Positions 22,871 through 24,082 of a stretch of 24,082 bases of DNA are shown here, piece by piece. Positions within the stretch are counted from its first letter, which is position 1. Each line of letters begins with the position of its first letter. Both the position numbers and the translations under genes were made by a program. Source of the stretch: an uncultured Clostridium sp. (GTDB lineage: Bacteria > Bacillota > Clostridia > TANB77 > CAG-508). A model generated the notes under the pieces. The model was not told where the DNA came from. It made no database searches and worked only from the letters and a program-made list of their open reading frames with translations. The DNA is taken from the NCBI GenBank assembly GCA_946496115.1, contig CAMMFK010000012.1, positions 1-24,082 of the forward strand. The letters run 5' to 3'.

Positions 22871-22902
22871 CAAGAATTATGAGAAGCTTCCCATAATTCT
22901 TG
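22871..22902. repeat. 32-base near-perfect palindrome
   Basis: CAAGAATTATG at 22871-22881 and CATAATTCTTG at 22892-22902 flank a centre built on AAGCTT. Only one pair mismatches across the 32 bases. It lies between the MerR relic and the VWA gene. It could be an operator, a terminator stem without a T tract, or the remnant of an insertion. Confidence 0.5.
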
Positions 22903-22917
22903 ACACTGTCTCATAGA

Positions 22918-22956
22918 AACAGATAAAGCACCATATAGGCACTTCATCTGTTTTTA
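22918..22956 (-). terminator. Terminator of the VWA gene, containing its stop codon
   Basis: On the minus strand AAACAGATGAAGTGCC pairs with GGTGCTTTATCTGTTT (wobbles tolerated). The TGA stop at 22944-22946 lies in the 5' arm. A short U-rich stretch (CTGTTTCTAT) follows. Confidence 0.6.
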
Positions 22957-24082
22957 TCGTCTTTATCTTGAATAAATGATTGATATAATTTTCTTAATTG
23001 TTCCCCAGTAATATTTATTACTTTTCCACCTTTAGGATTTATCTTTTCATTACCAAATACAACCCAAATAACATTTCTAACAGTTTCTTTTGGCATATCA
23101 GCTTGTCCATCAGTAAATATTATTTTGTTTGGTGCTTTTCTTGAAAAAGCTCTAACAGCTACATCAAAATTTGTTCCTCCGCCTATTGGGAAGCTCATAT
23201 TATCAATATCTTCTGGTATTTTAAGTTCTGTAAAGCCGTGAAATTCTGTATTAAAACAACCTACTTTAACTTTTGAATTATCTAAAATTTTTTTACATTC
23301 TCTTAAAAAATTCTTTAGCAGTACTTCACTTACTGATCCACTTGTATCTAATAAAATTTCTGCCTCTGGCATTGGAAGTTGTTCAATTCTATGTCTGAAA
23401 TATCCATTTCTCATTCTAGCATTTTTCCTTGTATATTCCTCATCATATTTTATTGCTTGCCTTAACAACTTTCTCCAATCAATTAATGGAGTAGCTATTC
23501 CAATATCAGATAATTTCTTTCCTTCTCTTTGTATTCCGTCTCCAGCTTCGTGTGATGACTTGTTTGCTAATTCTCTGCTTAATTCTTGTAATTGTTTTCT
23601 TTTTTCTATTTTATTTTGTTTAAAAGTTTCTCTTTCACCCTGTTCAGCAAATTTTGATTTTTCTTCGAATTCTCTTTTCTTTTTTTCTCTCTGTTCTTCT
23701 CCATCTGTCCTTTCATTTTTTTCTTTCTTTTTTGTTTGTATTTGTTCTTGTCCTTTCTTTTCTACTTGTTCTTGTTGTTTTCTTTCTTCTATTGCTTTGT
23801 CCCATAAACTATGTGTATCATGTCCAATATCAGTTTCTTCTTGCCTACTTTGAGAATTTTGCCCTCCTTGACTGTCTTGTGCATTTTGTTCTTCTTGACT
23901 GTCCTGGCTGTTCTGTTGTCTTTGACTATCTTGTGAATCTTGATGTTCTTGACTATCTTGGCTGTTCTGTTGCCCTTGATTACCTTGTGAATCTTGCTGT
24001 TCTTGACTATTTTGGCTGTTCTGTTGTCCTTGATTACCTTGTGAATCTTGCTGTTCTTGACTATTTTGGCTGTTCTGTTGTC
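22944..24082 (-). CDS. VWA-like domain protein (DUF2201 type), 5' end beyond the window
   Basis: The frame is open from the right edge to TGA 22944, about 379 residues, with no Met until well inside, so the start lies past base 24082. The visible part opens with a Gln/Asn/Ser-rich linker built of 18-residue repeats. Then comes a charged coiled-coil-like stretch (HSLWDKAIEERKQQ ... KKKREFEEKSKF), a conserved lead-in (DIGIATPLIDWRKLLRQAIK) and the C-terminal VWA-like domain. That domain has the MIDAS-type motif LLDTSGSVSE, later GGGTNFDVAV and FTDGQADMP. In DUF2201 proteins a zinc-metallopeptidase-like domain (HExxH) precedes this. That part would be outside the window and is only inferred. Relatives are often paired with an AAA ATPase, which could lie upstream. 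Role unknown. Confidence 0.85.
   Translation of the reverse strand, partial: QQNSQNSQEQQDSQGNQGQQNSQNSQEQQDSQGNQGQQNSQDSQEHQDSQDSQRQQNSQDSQEEQNAQDSQGGQNSQSRQEETDIGHDTHSLWDKAIEERKQQEQVEKKGQEQIQTKKKEKNERTDGEEQREKKKREFEEKSKFAEQGERETFKQNKIEKRKQLQELSRELANKSSHEAGDGIQREGKKLSDIGIATPLIDWRKLLRQAIKYDEEYTRKNARMRNGYFRHRIEQLPMPEAEILLDTSGSVSEVLLKNFLRECKKILDNSKVKVGCFNTEFHGFTELKIPEDIDNMSFPIGGGTNFDVAVRAFSRKAPNKIIFTDGQADMPKETVRNVIWVVFGNEKINPKGGKVINITGEQLRKLYQSFIQDKDDKNR
23905..24082 (-). repeat. 54-bp tandem coding repeat in the VWA protein linker
   Basis: Units at 23905-23958, 23959-24012 and 24013-24066, plus a partial unit from 24067 that continues past the edge. Units 2 and 3 differ at one or two bases; unit 1 is more diverged. 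The preceding 54 bases (23851-23904) are a weaker copy. Each unit encodes 18 residues close to QNSQNSQEQQDSQGNQGQ. The length is a multiple of three, so copy-number change keeps the frame. Confidence 0.9.

Noticed and set aside
23560..23853. 97-codon plus-strand frame rich in Ser, Cys and Phe
   Set aside because: It is antisense to the charged Lys/Glu/Gln linker of the VWA protein, which produces such frames.
23851..24082. Repeat tract considered as a CRISPR array
   Set aside because: Units are contiguous with no unique spacers and keep an open reading frame, so this is a coding tandem repeat.

Overview
The window looks like chromosomal DNA from an AT-rich, Gram-positive Bacillota, most likely an anaerobic gut-type Clostridia. 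G+C is about 30% by eye. Shine-Dalgarno sites are strong GGAGG/AAAGG types, promoters are TTGACA/TATAAT-like, and Arg codons are mostly AGA. The gene content fits: pta, the order der-plsY-gpsA, a DacF-type carboxypeptidase, RelQ, Dps, a VanW protein and class A RNase P RNA. No tRNA, CRISPR array, prophage or transposase was seen.

Layout. 28-1074 is pta (minus), divergent from an RluA-type pseudouridine synthase (plus). The synthase frame has no stop before it runs antisense into rnpB (about 1986-2336, minus). A 33-codon Lys-rich peptide gene (2486-2587) and a hairpin terminator follow. 2656-3649 is a membrane-anchored protein of unknown function broken by a one-base frameshift. 3729-6709 is a tight housekeeping operon, der-plsY-gpsA: ribosome assembly followed by two phospholipid-precursor genes. 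6798-10466 holds a relic of an SDR/epimerase 3' end and two overlapping, clearly duplicated polytopic membrane proteins (PTPS-related/GT-C-like). 10600-12354 holds a small membrane protein, a VanW protein and an unknown 167-residue protein with foreign-looking codons. 12442-14779 is an envelope pair: DUF368/PopT-type undecaprenyl-phosphate transporter and DacF. 14889-15776 is a G+C-richer islet with one lipoprotein and a cluster of hairpins. 15795-19893 holds a patatin-like lipase, a long-chain acyl-CoA ligase, a RelQ-type alarmone synthetase and a Dps ferritin. 19982-22541 holds a putative 25-residue peptide, a coding relic, and two CmpB-family membrane proteins flanking a TVP38/DedA protein. 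22689-22799 is a MerR-family 3' relic. 22944 to the window end is the C-terminal part of a DUF2201-type VWA protein whose linker contains 54-bp tandem repeats.

Most genes serve the envelope or central metabolism: acetyl-phosphate, phospholipid synthesis, lipid-carrier recycling, peptidoglycan trimming and fatty-acid activation. I found no convincing new defence or mobile system. The best leads are the rluA/rnpB antisense overlap, the frameshifted membrane protein, the hairpin that may be both the gpsA terminator and the next gene's ribosome-site cover, the foreign-looking genes at 11851 and 15074, and the repeat-rich linker of the VWA protein. Several gene relics (SDR, MerR, and one or two unrecognised) show ongoing decay between intact genes.
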